From the NCBI GenBank assembly GCA_963706515.1, contig CAVPMW010000008.1, positions 186,001-250,000 on the forward strand: DNA of 64,000 bases. The letters run 5' to 3'. The translations under genes and the position numbers were made by a program. Within the stretch, counting starts at the first letter, position 1, and every line of letters starts with the position of its first letter. This DNA comes from CAVPMW01 sp963706515. Its GTDB lineage: Bacteria > Chloroflexota > Anaerolineae > Anaerolineales > UBA4823. A model generated the notes under the pieces. The model made no database searches. It was given only the letters and a program-made list of their open reading frames with translations, and was not told the origin of the DNA. Shown one piece after another: positions 1 through 10,110 of the stretch.

Positions 1-1004
1 TCAGTGGATTCTCCCGCTCGACCGTTTCCCGGGTCATCAACGGGGATCCTAACGTTAACGAGCAAACCAGGGCAAAAGTATTAGAGGTCATTAACCGGAT
101 CAACTTCCAGCCCAACCTGGCTGCCCGCGGCCTGGCAACCGGTTACACACGGGTGATCGGTCTGGTCATCCCCACGGCAGTGTCCGCGATCTTTGCCGAT
201 CCCTATTTCCCCCTGGTCATCCAGGGCGTCGCATCGGCGTGCAACGCCAACAATTATTCGGTCATGCTGTGGCTGGCAGAGCCGGAGTACGAGCGCAATA
301 CCATCAGCCAGATCCTGTATAACGGTATTGTCGATGGCGTGATCGTTTCATCGATGCTGATGGATGATCCGTTGATCGACCGTCTTTCTGAGAGTAAACG
401 ACCCTTCATCACGATTGGTCGCCATCCCACGAATGAGAAAATTAATTACGTCGACGTCGATAACCGCACTGGAGCATACCAGGGTGTATTGTATGCAATC
501 CATACCGGTCACCGGCGTGTGGCGACGATCACCGGTCCGCGCAACACCGTCAGCGGGATGGACCGCTACCAGGGTTACCTGGACGCCCTGCACGAACGCG
601 GCTTGCCGTTGATACCGGAGCTGGTCGTCGAGGGTGAGTATTCGGATGCGAGCGGATATCTGGCGATGCAGCGCTTACTCCCCCAATGCCCGGATGCAGT
701 ATTGGTTGCTTCGGACGCCATGGCGTTTGCTGCAATGCGGGCGATCATTGATGTAGGTTTACGCATTCCTGAGGATATCGCCGTGATCGGTTTCGATGAT
801 ATCCCCGCTGCGGCAACCAATAAGCCGTCACTGACGACTGTACGGCAGCCCATCGTGCGCACCGGGGCGATGGCGGCTGAGATGCTGATCGATATGATCG
901 AGCATCCGGACGACCAACCCCGCCGGATCGTGCTGCCCACCGAGCTGGTCATTCGCGACAGCTGCGGTGTAAAGCAAAAAATAGTCGTTGAGTCGGAAGT
1001 ATAG
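1..1004 (+). CDS. LacI-family transcriptional regulator, 5'-truncated by the window edge
   Basis: Reading from base 3 the frame is open to the stop at 1002-1004. The first residues, SGFSRSTVSRVING, are the recognition helix of a LacI-type helix-turn-helix, followed by the hinge-helix region (NLAARGLATGYTRVIGL) and a periplasmic-binding-like sensor domain of about 280 residues ending in LPTELVIRDSCG, the usual LacI-family C terminus. Only some 10-15 N-terminal residues are missing. The family represses sugar-use genes until a sugar binds. It lies just upstream of an ABC importer and two glycosidases on the same strand, so it is probably their local regulator; that is inference from position. 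Unlike its downstream neighbours this frame shows no break. Confidence 0.93.
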   Translation, partial: SGFSRSTVSRVINGDPNVNEQTRAKVLEVINRINFQPNLAARGLATGYTRVIGLVIPTAVSAIFADPYFPLVIQGVASACNANNYSVMLWLAEPEYERNTISQILYNGIVDGVIVSSMLMDDPLIDRLSESKRPFITIGRHPTNEKINYVDVDNRTGAYQGVLYAIHTGHRRVATITGPRNTVSGMDRYQGYLDALHERGLPLIPELVVEGEYSDASGYLAMQRLLPQCPDAVLVASDAMAFAAMRAIIDVGLRIPEDIAVIGFDDIPAAATNKPSLTTVRQPIVRTGAMAAEMLIDMIEHPDDQPRRIVLPTELVIRDSCGVKQKIVVESEV

Positions 1005-1142
1005 GTGCGCATGATTGTGGAGTACTTCGCTCCCAGATCTTAATCGCCCTTCAAATATAAGGAGGTGGAAAAAGATACATATACAAATCGATCTTACTGA
1101 CAGATTGTACTAACCAATTGATAATTGCTAAGGAGAACAAAC

Positions 1143-3027
1143 ATGAAACGCTTGAATATCGTAATCTCTCTGATTAATAGTGATGGGCATGCTCCTCGCA
1201 GCCTGCGCCCAGCCCACACCGCAGACGATTATCCAGACCGTCGAGGTGCCGAAGGAAGTCATCAAAACCGTCGAAGTGCCGAAGGAAGTCATCAAAACCG
1301 TCGAGGTCGAACACCGACCGCGGCTACCGGCTGCGGGTGAATCGCTTCCTCGCAATGAAACCCTGTACTTCAATGGGCAGCAGTGGGGTCCGGTTAAATG
1401 CTGGAACCCATACTCTTCCGACTGCAACAATGCCTTGGCGATCGGCGAAGCAGGATAGCTGCCCGCGTCATCATGTTCGAAACCCCGTACCTGTACGACA
1501 TGCTGGATGGCAAGTCGTATCCTCTGCTGGCGGATGGTGATTATGCATGGAACGATGCGCAGACCGAGATCACCTTCAAGCTCAAGCCTGCCGCAAAGTG
1601 GAGCGATGGCACCCCGGTGACCGCCGATGATGTTGCCTATACCTGGGCCAGCAATGTCAAGTACGAGACCAATGCCGGCAATAACTTCAAAGATTACATC
1701 GACACCGTCGACAGCAGTAGATCCCCAGACGGTGGTGGTCAAGGCCAAACTGGATGCGGACGGCAAAGCGGTCAATCCTCTGATGGTCGCTTCTTACCTG
1801 GACTGCGCCTACTATGTCTGCCAGAAAGCCTGGACCCAAAAACTGGAAGAGCGCGCCGGCGGCGATGCGACCAAATTTAAGGCCGATCCCGCTGAAGACG
1901 TCGTATACTCCGGTCCTTACCACAAATTCTTCGCGGACGATACGAAGGTTGTCTATCGTTCGTGATGACAACTACTGGGGTCAGGATGCTTCCATGTGGG
2001 GCAAGCTGCCGGCTCCGAAGTACCTGGCGCATCACGATCTTTAAGGATAACGCAGCCGGTTCAGTCGCTTTGGCACAGGGTGAAGTGGATGTCAGCCAGC
2101 AGTTCAACTCCAATGTCCAGGTTTTGTGGCTCAACTATGGGCTGCCCGTCTCCACCTACCTTCCCGAAGCTCCGTATGGCATTGGCGCCACCCTGCCAAC
2201 CGCCTACTACAACCTGAAATCCTACGGTTTGGACCAGGTTGCGGTCCGCAAGGCGATTGCCATGGCGGTTGACTATCCCACCATCATCGCCAACGCCATG
2301 ACCAACCAATCGGCTACCTTCGACCAGGTTCCACGCTCGCCTGATGAACCCGACCCCGGTGAGCAGGCCCTGTATGACCAGGCTGCCGTCAAGGACCTGC
2401 AGTGGGCTGGCAACGACATCGAAGGCGCCAAGAAACTGCTGGATGATGCCGGGATCAAGGATACCAATGGCGATGGCTAGCGCGAATACAATGGCAAGAA
2501 GCTTGCACTATGTCGCCACCTGCCCCAATGGCTGGTCTGACTGGCAGGCTGCGATCGAAGTGGTTGCTGCCGCCGGAAAGAAGATCGGCATCGATATCAC
2601 CACCAACTACCCAGAATGGGCCGTTTACCAGACCGTCGTCACCAAATCGGATACGCCTCTACCCGAAGGCTATGACATCTTCATGATGTGGACTGACGGC
2701 GCTGGCCCGACCCAACCTTGGGGACGTATCCGCCATCTGTTGAGCTCTGAGTTCGTCGGCATGGCGACCAACTGGAACGGCAACTGGGGCCAATACAGCA
2801 ATCCAGAGGTCGACGAATTGATCAAGGCGATCCCCACTGAAACCGACCCCGCCAAGCTGAAGGAAACCTACACGGAATTGGTCAAGATCTACCTGACCGA
2901 TATCCCCTCCTTCACGCTCATGTACCGTCCTGATCAGTTCCACACGGTGAACGAGAGTGTCTGGACAGGCTTCCCTCACCAGGATGATGGCACCAACCCG
3001 CCCGTCCCACCGATGGATCATGACTGA
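1143..3027 (+). pseudogene. ABC transporter substrate-binding lipoprotein, family 5 (Opp/Dpp type), multiply frameshifted
   Basis: The ATG at 1143 has a good ribosome site (aaggag, about 1131) and begins MKRLNIVISL. After a shift near 1180 the frame gives a lipobox (LLAAC), then a Thr/Val/Glu-rich linker, then the family-5 solute-binding fold: KLKPAAKWSDGTPVTADDVAYTW is split over the pieces, followed by VRKAIAMAVDY and YTELVKIYLTDIPSFTLMYR. The frame must change near 1455, 1715, 1960 and 2040 and again after 2480. An in-frame TAG at 2478-2480 stands where homologues have Trp (DTNGDG-W-REYNG). The total of about 628 residues is normal for this family. It would bind an oligosaccharide or oligopeptide outside the membrane; adjacent glycosidases favour beta-linked oligosaccharides. 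Either a decayed gene or a poorly sequenced one. Confidence 0.85.
1238..1311 (+). repeat. 30-bp tandem repeat in the lipoprotein linker
   Basis: Two full 30-base units (1238-1267, 1268-1297; one base differs) and part of a third encode TVEVPKEVIK repeats directly after the lipobox of the binding protein. Such Val/Glu-rich linkers are common after the signal peptide in Chloroflexota binding proteins. Confidence 0.8.
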
Positions 3028-3093
3028 CGGTTGGGGTATCGCTGGTCTGTATAACCTTACAGCTGGTCAATCCGTAAACCATAATCTAATAAC

Positions 3094-3135
3094 AACAGCC
3101 ATGTTCCGCGAACTATCGGAACATGGCTGTTTGTT
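3094..3135 (+). terminator. Rho-independent terminator after the binding-protein gene
   Basis: acagccatgttccg (from 3096) pairs with cggaacatggctgt (to 3130) around an 8-base loop and is followed by TTTGTT. It lies about 70 bases after the binding-protein stop and before the permease, the usual place for partial termination that keeps binding protein in excess over permease. Confidence 0.8.
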
Positions 3136-3158
3136 ATAATATGTTATACATAATGTGT

Positions 3159-3188
3159 TTCGATTTGGGCGGCTATCGCCAAATCGAA
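3159..3188. other. Hairpin upstream of the permease gene
   Basis: ttcgatttgg (3159-3168) pairs perfectly with ccaaatcgaa (3179-3188) over a short GC-rich loop. It has no T run. It sits about 70 bases before the permease start and may be a second attenuating or mRNA-protecting structure; function unknown. Confidence 0.45.
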
Positions 3189-3260
3189 CACCAATCATCT
3201 CTGTATCCGAAGTATCTGACTGCACTTTGATATCATGCGATCGAACGAGGAGGTGCTGGG

Positions 3261-4272
3261 TTGAAAGGGTACTCCAGGTATTTCGGAAAAAAGCTGATTT
3301 GGTTCATGATCACATTCGTCGCCGCATTCCTGCTGAATTTCATCCTGCCCCGCATGATGCCAGGCGACCCTGTGGCGGTCATCGTACCCAAGGCTGGCCC
3401 AAGGCATGACCAATGCGGCCGGGGTCCAAGAGATTTACGAGCAATACACAGGAACTGTTTGGCACCAACAAACCCATGCTCGCAGCAATTCTTCATCTAC
3501 GTGAAAAATGTGCCCACGGCGATTTTGGTTTCTCGTTCAGCCAATATCCCAGACCGGTGGCAGACATCATCCAATCTTCGGTCGGGTGGACGGTGGTGCT
3601 GCAGTTACCGGCGATCATCGTCGGCTGGATCATCGGGAACATGCTCGGTGCGTTAGCGGCTTATCGCAAGGGGGGCTATGATAAAGTCCTCATGCCCACC
3701 AGTCTTTTTGTCAGCAATTTCCCGGCGTTTGGCATGGCCATTATTTTGCTGGTTATTTTTGGGGTCAACTTAAAATGGTTCCCCACCTCAGGGGGATATG
3801 GGTTTGACATGATTCCCAACTTTAGCTGGGCATTTATCTGGTCGGTGATTCGTCCATTATCAATTGCCATTCTGGTCGATCGTGCTGATCATCATCGGCG
3901 GTCAGGCGATCGGCATGCGCTCCATGTCTATTTATGAGCTGAATGCGGATTATGTAAAATACAGCCGTTTCATGGGGATCAAAGACAAGAAGATCGTCCG
4001 CTATGTATTTCGAAATGCCATGCTTCCGCAGGTCACCGGTCTGGCGTTAGCCATCGGTACCATCGTCGGCGGCGCGCTGGTGGCTGAAATCATTTTCAGT
4101 TATCCAGGGCTGGGTACCACGCTGTTGAGCGGCATATTAGGCCAGGATTATCCGCTGATCTCAGCTTCCACATTGATCATCACCATGATGGTGCTGATCT
4201 GCGACCTTTGCCATCGAAATTTTATACGGTTTCATTGACCCGCGCATTAAAGCAGCGCAGTCGGAACAATAA
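3261..4272 (+). pseudogene. ABC transporter permease, DppB/OppB type, frameshifted
   Basis: A TTG start at 3261 follows the ribosome site gaggaggtg. The protein begins MKGYSRYFGKKLIWF and a first membrane segment ending in LPRMMPGDPV, the DppB hallmark. The frame moves near 3395, near 3870 and near 4200. The corrected end is ATFAIEILYGFIDPRIKAAQ with stop 4270-4272, giving about 336 residues, normal for the family. The permease loop is visible: ELNADYVKYSRFMGIKDKKI, then FRNAMLPQVTGLAL and FSYPGLGTTLLSGI. It would form the membrane channel with the next gene. As written the sequence cannot make a full protein. Confidence 0.85.
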
Positions 4273-4286
4273 GGAGAGAAGCTGAT

Positions 4287-5541
4287 ATGAAACATACCCT
4301 TCGACAGGTTTTTCACTCCGGTAAATTCGTGGTTGGTTTTTCCATTTTTACGTTCATCTTGCTGATGGTGTTCATTTATCCCTTGATCGTAAGAGACTCC
4401 GCCATTAACGATCATCGGTCAGGGCACTTTCTTCCCACCCGGGATCTACGTAAATGTTTATGACAGCATTGGTTCCCCCAAGCATATACACTCAACCTGG
4501 ACAATGCCGCTGCCAAGCGCATTGCCAGCAAGCTGAACAATGACGACCGCCTTGCGATGAAGGATTGGCTGGTGGCAGACGGGATTCCTGAAGAGGATAT
4601 CGATATCACAGACACTCAAAAACTCCTGGAACAGTGGGAGACCAATTATGATCCCAAGAAGAATCTGCCTGGGATGACGAATGCCAAGCGAAATTACTAC
4701 AACCGGCTCAATACCTCGCTCCAGGGACTTCTATCCACTGAGGGGGCTGATCATTGCTGCCAAAAACGCGCAAACGGGCGCCCTGGAGCAGATCGGTACT
4801 GTCGCCCAAACCGATTATGTGAATGTCAGCGAGGTGCCGAACATGCGCGTGTTGCCGCTTGGAACCGATAACTTCGGCCGGGATGTGCTGACGGAGCTGG
4901 TTCAGGCGACCGGTGTATCCCTGTTGATCGGTCTTGTCGCCGGTGTGATCGCAACCACGATCGGTTTGATCCTGGGCTTGATGGCGGGTTACATCGGCGG
5001 TATGGTGGATGACATCATCATGTTCATCACCAATATCTTTACCGTGATCCCCACCTTTGTGTTGTTGATCTTGATTTCATTCAGCATCGGGCAGGATAAG
5101 CGTGGCCCCGTGACCATCGCCATCGTGATCGGGTTTACTTCCTGGGTATGGACTGCCCGGGCTGTGCGGGCGCAGGTGATTTCTCTGCGCAATCGCGACC
5201 ATGTCAATCTGTCGAGGCTATCCGGGCACTCGATCGCCCGCATCATCTTCACCGACATTCTGCCTTACATCGCTTCTTATGTCATTATGGCGCTCATCCT
5301 GCAGGTTTCGTCGGCGATCCTGTTGGAGGCCAGTTTGTCGATCCTTGGGTTGGGACCCAGGACGACCGAAATGCCAACCTTGGGTCTGATGATGAACTGG
5401 GCGATGATCTACCAGGCGCATATCCTGGGCAAATGGTGGGCGTACTTCCCGGTGCTCTTAGTCATCGCTCTGATTACATTCTCGATGAATTTGATGAATA
5501 CCGGTCTCGACCAGATATACAATCCGGCATTGAGGGAATAG
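4287..5541 (+). pseudogene. ABC transporter permease, DppC/OppC type, with long external insert, frameshifted
   Basis: ATG 4287 (ribosome site aaggagag) starts MKHTLRQVFHSGKFVVGF and one membrane segment. The frame changes near 4405, 4500 and 4740, then runs open to 5541. The transport domain is clear: LPLGTDNFGRDVLTELV, then TSWVWTARAVRAQVISLRNR and LEASLSILGLGPRTTEMPTLG. Between membrane helix 1 and LGTDNFGRDV there are about 100 extra, mostly polar residues (for example KDWLVADGIPEEDIDITDTQ), where ordinary DppC proteins have 30-50. This extra loop should lie outside the cell and might contact the binding protein. Total about 417 residues. Partner of the preceding permease, 14 bases away. 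Confidence 0.85.
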
Positions 5542-5548
5542 GTGATAA

Positions 5549-6577
5549 ATGTCAGAAGTAACGCTAGAGGTCAAGGAACTAACCACAAAATACATCACCC
5601 GCTATAACGAAGATGTTTACGCGGTGGACCACGTTTCTCTGAAGGTCGAAGAAGGGAAAACGCTGGGAATTGCGGGGGAATCGGGCTGCGGAAAGTCAAC
5701 GCTGGCGCTCAGCCTGATGGGTTATTACTTCGCTCCGCTGTACTATACGAGCGGTGAGATTATCATCAACGGGAAGAATATCACCGGGATGGATCCGGAT
5801 GAGGTGCGTAAAACGATATTGGGGACAGAGATTGCCTATATCCCCCAGGCGGCGATGAATGCGCTCAACCCCACCCGCAAGATCATCAACTTTATTGAGG
5901 ATGTTATTCAAGCGCACGATTTTTACATCACCAAGAAAGATATCTATGATCGTCGCCAGAGCAGTTGTTTGAGACTCTTGGGACTTCCGGCCGAAGTGCT
6001 GCAAAAATACCCGGTCGAGCTTTCGGGCGGCATGAAACAGCGCACGGTGATCGCGGTATCGGTGATCCTTTTACCAAAAGTGCTGATTGCGGATGAGCCT
6101 TCCTCGGCACTCGATGTCACTTCACAGAAGATGGTCATCAAGATGCTGCGGCAATTGATGGATAGCGATTTAATCAGCTCGCTGATCTTCATCACGCACG
6201 AGCTTCCGCTGCTTTACAACGTGACCGACGATATTATGGTCATGTACGCCGGGCAGATCGTGGAGAAGGCCAGCGCCAAAGAAGCCGTGTTTGATCCGCT
6301 CCATCCGTATTCCAAAGGCCTGATGGGCTCGATCATCGTGCCTGAAAGCGGCCTGCGGGATGTTAAGCTGACTGCCATTCCTGGGGTGCCGCCTAACCTT
6401 AAAAACCCGCCCTCTGGCTGCCGGTTTGCCGAACGCTGCAAATACGTTCAGCCAGAATGCAGGGCGCTTCCGGTGTCGATGCGTGAGCTTAAAGGCGATC
6501 GCGGTTACCGCTGTATCCTCTCGGAAGAAGAACTGAGGGAGATCTATAAAAAAGAGGCTGTGCAAAATGCCCGATGA
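5549..6577 (+). CDS. ABC transporter ATP-binding protein, DppD/OppD type
   Basis: An intact 342-residue ATPase. Walker A is GESGCGKST (about residues 43-51), the signature is LSGGMKQR (about 154), and Walker B with its catalytic Glu is VLIADEPSSALD. The C terminus has the oligopeptide-transporter extension with a Cys-rich stretch (CRFAERCKYVQPEC) that often binds an iron-sulfur cluster in this subfamily. It energises import through the two permeases just upstream. The start is 7 bases after the permease stop and its last codons overlap the next ATPase start (ATG 6567), so the genes are translationally coupled. It is the only undamaged gene of this transporter. Confidence 0.93.
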   Translation: MSEVTLEVKELTTKYITRYNEDVYAVDHVSLKVEEGKTLGIAGESGCGKSTLALSLMGYYFAPLYYTSGEIIINGKNITGMDPDEVRKTILGTEIAYIPQAAMNALNPTRKIINFIEDVIQAHDFYITKKDIYDRRQSSCLRLLGLPAEVLQKYPVELSGGMKQRTVIAVSVILLPKVLIADEPSSALDVTSQKMVIKMLRQLMDSDLISSLIFITHELPLLYNVTDDIMVMYAGQIVEKASAKEAVFDPLHPYSKGLMGSIIVPESGLRDVKLTAIPGVPPNLKNPPSGCRFAERCKYVQPECRALPVSMRELKGDRGYRCILSEEELREIYKKEAVQNAR

Positions 6578-7394
6578 AAAACCAGTAATCCTGAGCGGGT
6601 CAGGACTTACCAAGGTGTTTGGCTTTGGCCGGCAGAACAACCTTAGCCGTCGATCATGTGGATTTCAATTTCTACGAGGGCGAAGTCATCTCGATCGTTG
6701 GCGAATCGGGCAGCGGAAAGACCACACTGGCGAAGATGCTTTTGGGATTGCTCACATCCTACGGAAGGGGAGATTTTCTTCCAGGGGAAAAAGCGCGATA
6801 TCCAGTTCCCATAAGAAGAAAAAGGAATACTGGAAAAATATTCAGGCGATCTTCCAGGACCCGTTCTCTTCATACAATACCTTTCATAAGATCGATGCCG
6901 TGCTTCTAGATTGTATCCGTATGCGTGGCGGTGGAAAGCTTCCGAAAGAAAAGAAAGTAGAGATGATGACAGAGGCGTGCAGCTTTGTCAACTTGAAGTT
7001 CGCGGAATTGACCAACAAGTATCCTTTTGAGCTTTCCGGCGGGCAGATGCAGCGCTTGATGATTGCCCGGATTTTCCTGCTGAAGCCGAAGATCCTGCTG
7101 GCGGATGAACCCACCTCGATGATCGATGCCTGCTGCCGCGCCACCATCCTGGATTATCTGATGCAATTGCGCAACGAAGTCGGGATGACGGTGATTTTCA
7201 TCACCCATGATATTGGCCTGGCGTATTATGTATCTGACAGCGTCTATATCATGGAGCATGGAAAAATTGTTGAAAACGGATCTGCCGATGAGGTGATCCT
7301 GCATCCGAAAGAGCCTTACACCCGACGCTTGATCAGCGATGTCCCCAAGATCTATGAAGAGTGGGATCTCTCAACTGTTGAGTACTCCTCTTAA
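6567..7394 (+). pseudogene. ABC transporter ATP-binding protein, DppF/OppF type, frameshifted
   Basis: Starts at ATG 6567 inside the end of the preceding ATPase gene. The first 20 residues (MPDEKPVILSGSGLTKVFGF) are followed by a shift near 6635 into a frame carrying Walker A, VGESGSGKTTLAKMLLG. Further shifts near 6760 and 6800 lead back to a frame with DPFSSYNTF (Q-loop region), the signature LSGGQMQRL, Walker B (ILLADEPTSMID) and the H-loop (FITHDIGLAYYVSD). About 275 residues, somewhat shorter than typical DppF because little remains after the nucleotide-binding domain. It would pair with the DppD-like ATPase. Confidence 0.85.
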
Positions 7395-7564
7395 ATTTGG
7401 ATTCAAGCGAAATAACCTAATGCTCTGAATCTTAAATTGGATACACCTGTGCCGCAGCTCATATTGGCGGGGCATGCTGTGATGCCTGCACACCAGTAAT
7501 GAGTTGTGGAATGCTACTGATTGTCCATAAATTAATAAAGCAGATTCATCAGGAAAATTCATAT

Positions 7565-10067
7565 ATGAGAATGCAATCTTTGGCAGGTGCCTGGGAATTC
7601 CGGCAGGCGGGTTGTGATGAATGGCTGCCAGCCATAGTTCCCGGCGGCGTGCATACGGATTTGCTAGCGCGCGGGTCGTATCCCGGATCCTTTCGTGGCC
7701 GATAATGAGAAGCGCGTCCAATGGGTCGCCGAGACCGATTGGCAGTACCGCTGCCGCTTCACCTGCTCTGCCGAGCTGCTGGCTGAGGAACACATCTGGC
7801 TCGTCTGCGACGGGCTGGATACCCTGGCGACGGTTACCCTCAACGGGCACGAGCTGGGTCGACACCGAAAATATGTTCCGCCAGTACCGCTGGGAGGTCG
7901 AAGCCCTTATTGCGCGCTCAGGATGCGGCAGGCAAGCCAGCCATAAATGAATTGCTGATCACCTTCGCTTCGCCGGTAAAGTATATGACTGAGAGACAGA
8001 AGCATCCGGCCACTGCCCGGCGTCTCTCAGGCCATCCCCGGCGGCCCGTACTTGCGCAAGGCGCCCTGCCAGTTCGGCTGGGATTGGGGACCGCAGCTGC
8101 CGCCCATCGGCATCTGGAAGGATATCCGCCTGGAGGGATATTCAACGGCTAAAATCGCGGAGGTCCACCTGCGCCAGCACCATACAGAGAGCGAGGTAAT
8201 GGTCGAGGCCAGGGTCGCCGTGCAGCGCTGGTCGGATGAGCCTCTCCGGGTTTCCATGCACATCACCGCTCCGGATGGCGAGAGTATGGAGAGTAGATGC
8301 GGAGCTCGCTGCCAACGGTGAGGCGCTTATTCAGCAAGTGGTCGCGCACCCGCAGCTCTGGTGGCCGAACGGCTATGGCGAGCAGCCGCTATACCGGGTG
8401 GAAGTCGCTCTGTTCGCAGCCGGTTCACCCCAGATCCGGTCCGATCGACTCTAAGGATTACCAGATCGGCTTGCGCACGCTTGAACTGCGCCAGGAGCAG
8501 GACCAGTGGGGGCGCTCCTTCGTCTTCGTGGTCAACGGCGTGCCGATCTTTGCCAAAGGCTCGAACTGGATCCCGGCCGACTCCTTCCCCACCCGGATCA
8601 CGACTGACCACCTGGAGGATCTGATCCGCTCCGCGGCCGAGACGCACCAGAACATGCTGCGCGTCTGGGGCGGCGGTTTCTACGAGGAAGAGCGTTTCTA
8701 CGATCTGTGCGACCGCTACGGCATCCTCGTCTGGCAGGAGTTCATCTTCTCGTGCAGCATCTACCCGCTGGATGACCCGGAGTTCCTGGAGAACGTCCGG
8801 GTCGAAGTGGTGCAGAACGTCCGGCGCCTGCGCCACCGCGCCAGCCTGGCGCTGTGGTGCGGCAACAATGAGATGGAATGGGGCTGGGTCGATTGGGGCT
8901 GGACAGCGGCCTGAGCTGCAGGATTTGAAGGCCGCTTACGACCACTTCTTCCACCACACCCTGCCGGACCTGGTGCACGGCTGAGGACCCGGACCACGCC
9001 TATTGGCCCAGCTCTCCGTCCTCGGACACCCCGTTCGACGACCCCAACGGCCAGCGCCAGGGCGATGCGCACTATTGGGACGTCTGGCACGGGCGCAAGC
9101 CGTTCACGGCGTACCGCGACCAGTATCCCGCGCTTCATGAGCGAGTTCGGCTTCCAGGCGCTGCCGCCGCTGGCGACCATCCGCACCTACGCCGGCGAAG
9201 CCGGACTGGAACATGACTTCGTACATCATGGAGCAGCACCAGAAGAACGCCAGCGGCAACTGCGCTGATGATCGGCCAGATGCTCGACACTTTCCGGCTG
9301 CCCAAGGATTTTCCATCGCTGGTCTATCTGAGCATGGTGCTGCAGGCCGAAGGGATCCGCTACGGGGTGGAGCACTGGCGGCGGCACATCGACCGGGTCG
9401 CCGGGACACTCTACTGGCAGCTCAACGACTGCTGGCCGGTGGCCTCCTGGTCCAGCCTGGATTACTTCGGCCGCTGGAAAGCGCTGCACTACGCCGCCCG
9501 CCGCTTCTATGCGCCGCTGCTGCTCTCCATCGAGGACCAGCCGGCCTCGATGCAGGCGATCTACGTCACGCAGCGACCTGCTGCGAGACCTGGGAAGGCA
9601 CCGTGCGCTGGTCGCTGGAGACCCTCGCCGGGGAGGTGCTGGCCTGGAGGACCAGGTACAGGTGAGCGCTGCTCCACAGGCAGCGAGCCACGTGTGCAGC
9701 CTCGATTTTTCACGGCAGATTACCGATGAGAACCGCCGCGAGCTGCTCTTGGTGGCCGAGCTGTGGCAGGGAGAGCGGCGCATGCGCGCTGCAGGTGGCT
9801 ACATTTGTCCCGACCAAACACCTGGCGCTCGAAGCTCCAGGCTATACGGCGACACTTCAGGAGGCTGGCGATCAATTTATCATTGAGCTTTCCTCCCGCT
9901 CACTGGCCCGCCTCGTGGAGCTCTCACTGGATGGCGCGGAGGTTCATTTCAGCGACAACTATTTCGACCTGCCTGCCGGCCGCAAGGTAACGATCACCTG
10001 CCCGCTGCCCGCGGGATGGACGCTGGCCCAGTCCCGCGCTGCTCTAAAAATTCGCTCGGTCGTATGA
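7565..10067 (+). pseudogene. Glycoside hydrolase family 2, beta-mannosidase type, heavily frameshifted
   Basis: The protein begins MRMQSLAGAWEFRQAG, a typical beta-mannosidase start, and VPGGVHTDLL follows. Conserved blocks appear in changing frames: FGWDWGPQLPPIGIWKDI, WWPNGYGEQPLY, SNWIPADSFPTRIT, MLRVWGGGFYEEERFYDLCD, then ALWCGNNEMEWGW with the likely acid/base Glu at about 8870, FMSEFGFQALPP with the likely nucleophile Glu at about 9143, and GTLYWQLNDCWPVASWSSLD. At least a dozen frame changes are needed across 834 codons. There is no signal peptide, so it should act in the cytoplasm on imported beta-mannosides. It follows the ABC importer and precedes a GH3 gene. The density of breaks means pseudogene or bad sequence; the conserved residues themselves are intact. 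Confidence 0.85.
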
Positions 10068-10110
10068 TTCATATTAAATATCCTGATAGAAATAAAAGAA
10101 GGAGTGTACG

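Noticed and set aside
1060..1069. aaggaggtgg considered as the ribosome site of a small gene
   Set aside because: No start codon within a suitable distance and no coding frame follows.
2478..2480. TAG considered as a pyrrolysine codon
   Set aside because: The surrounding gene has many frameshifts and a Trp is expected; a base change is simpler.
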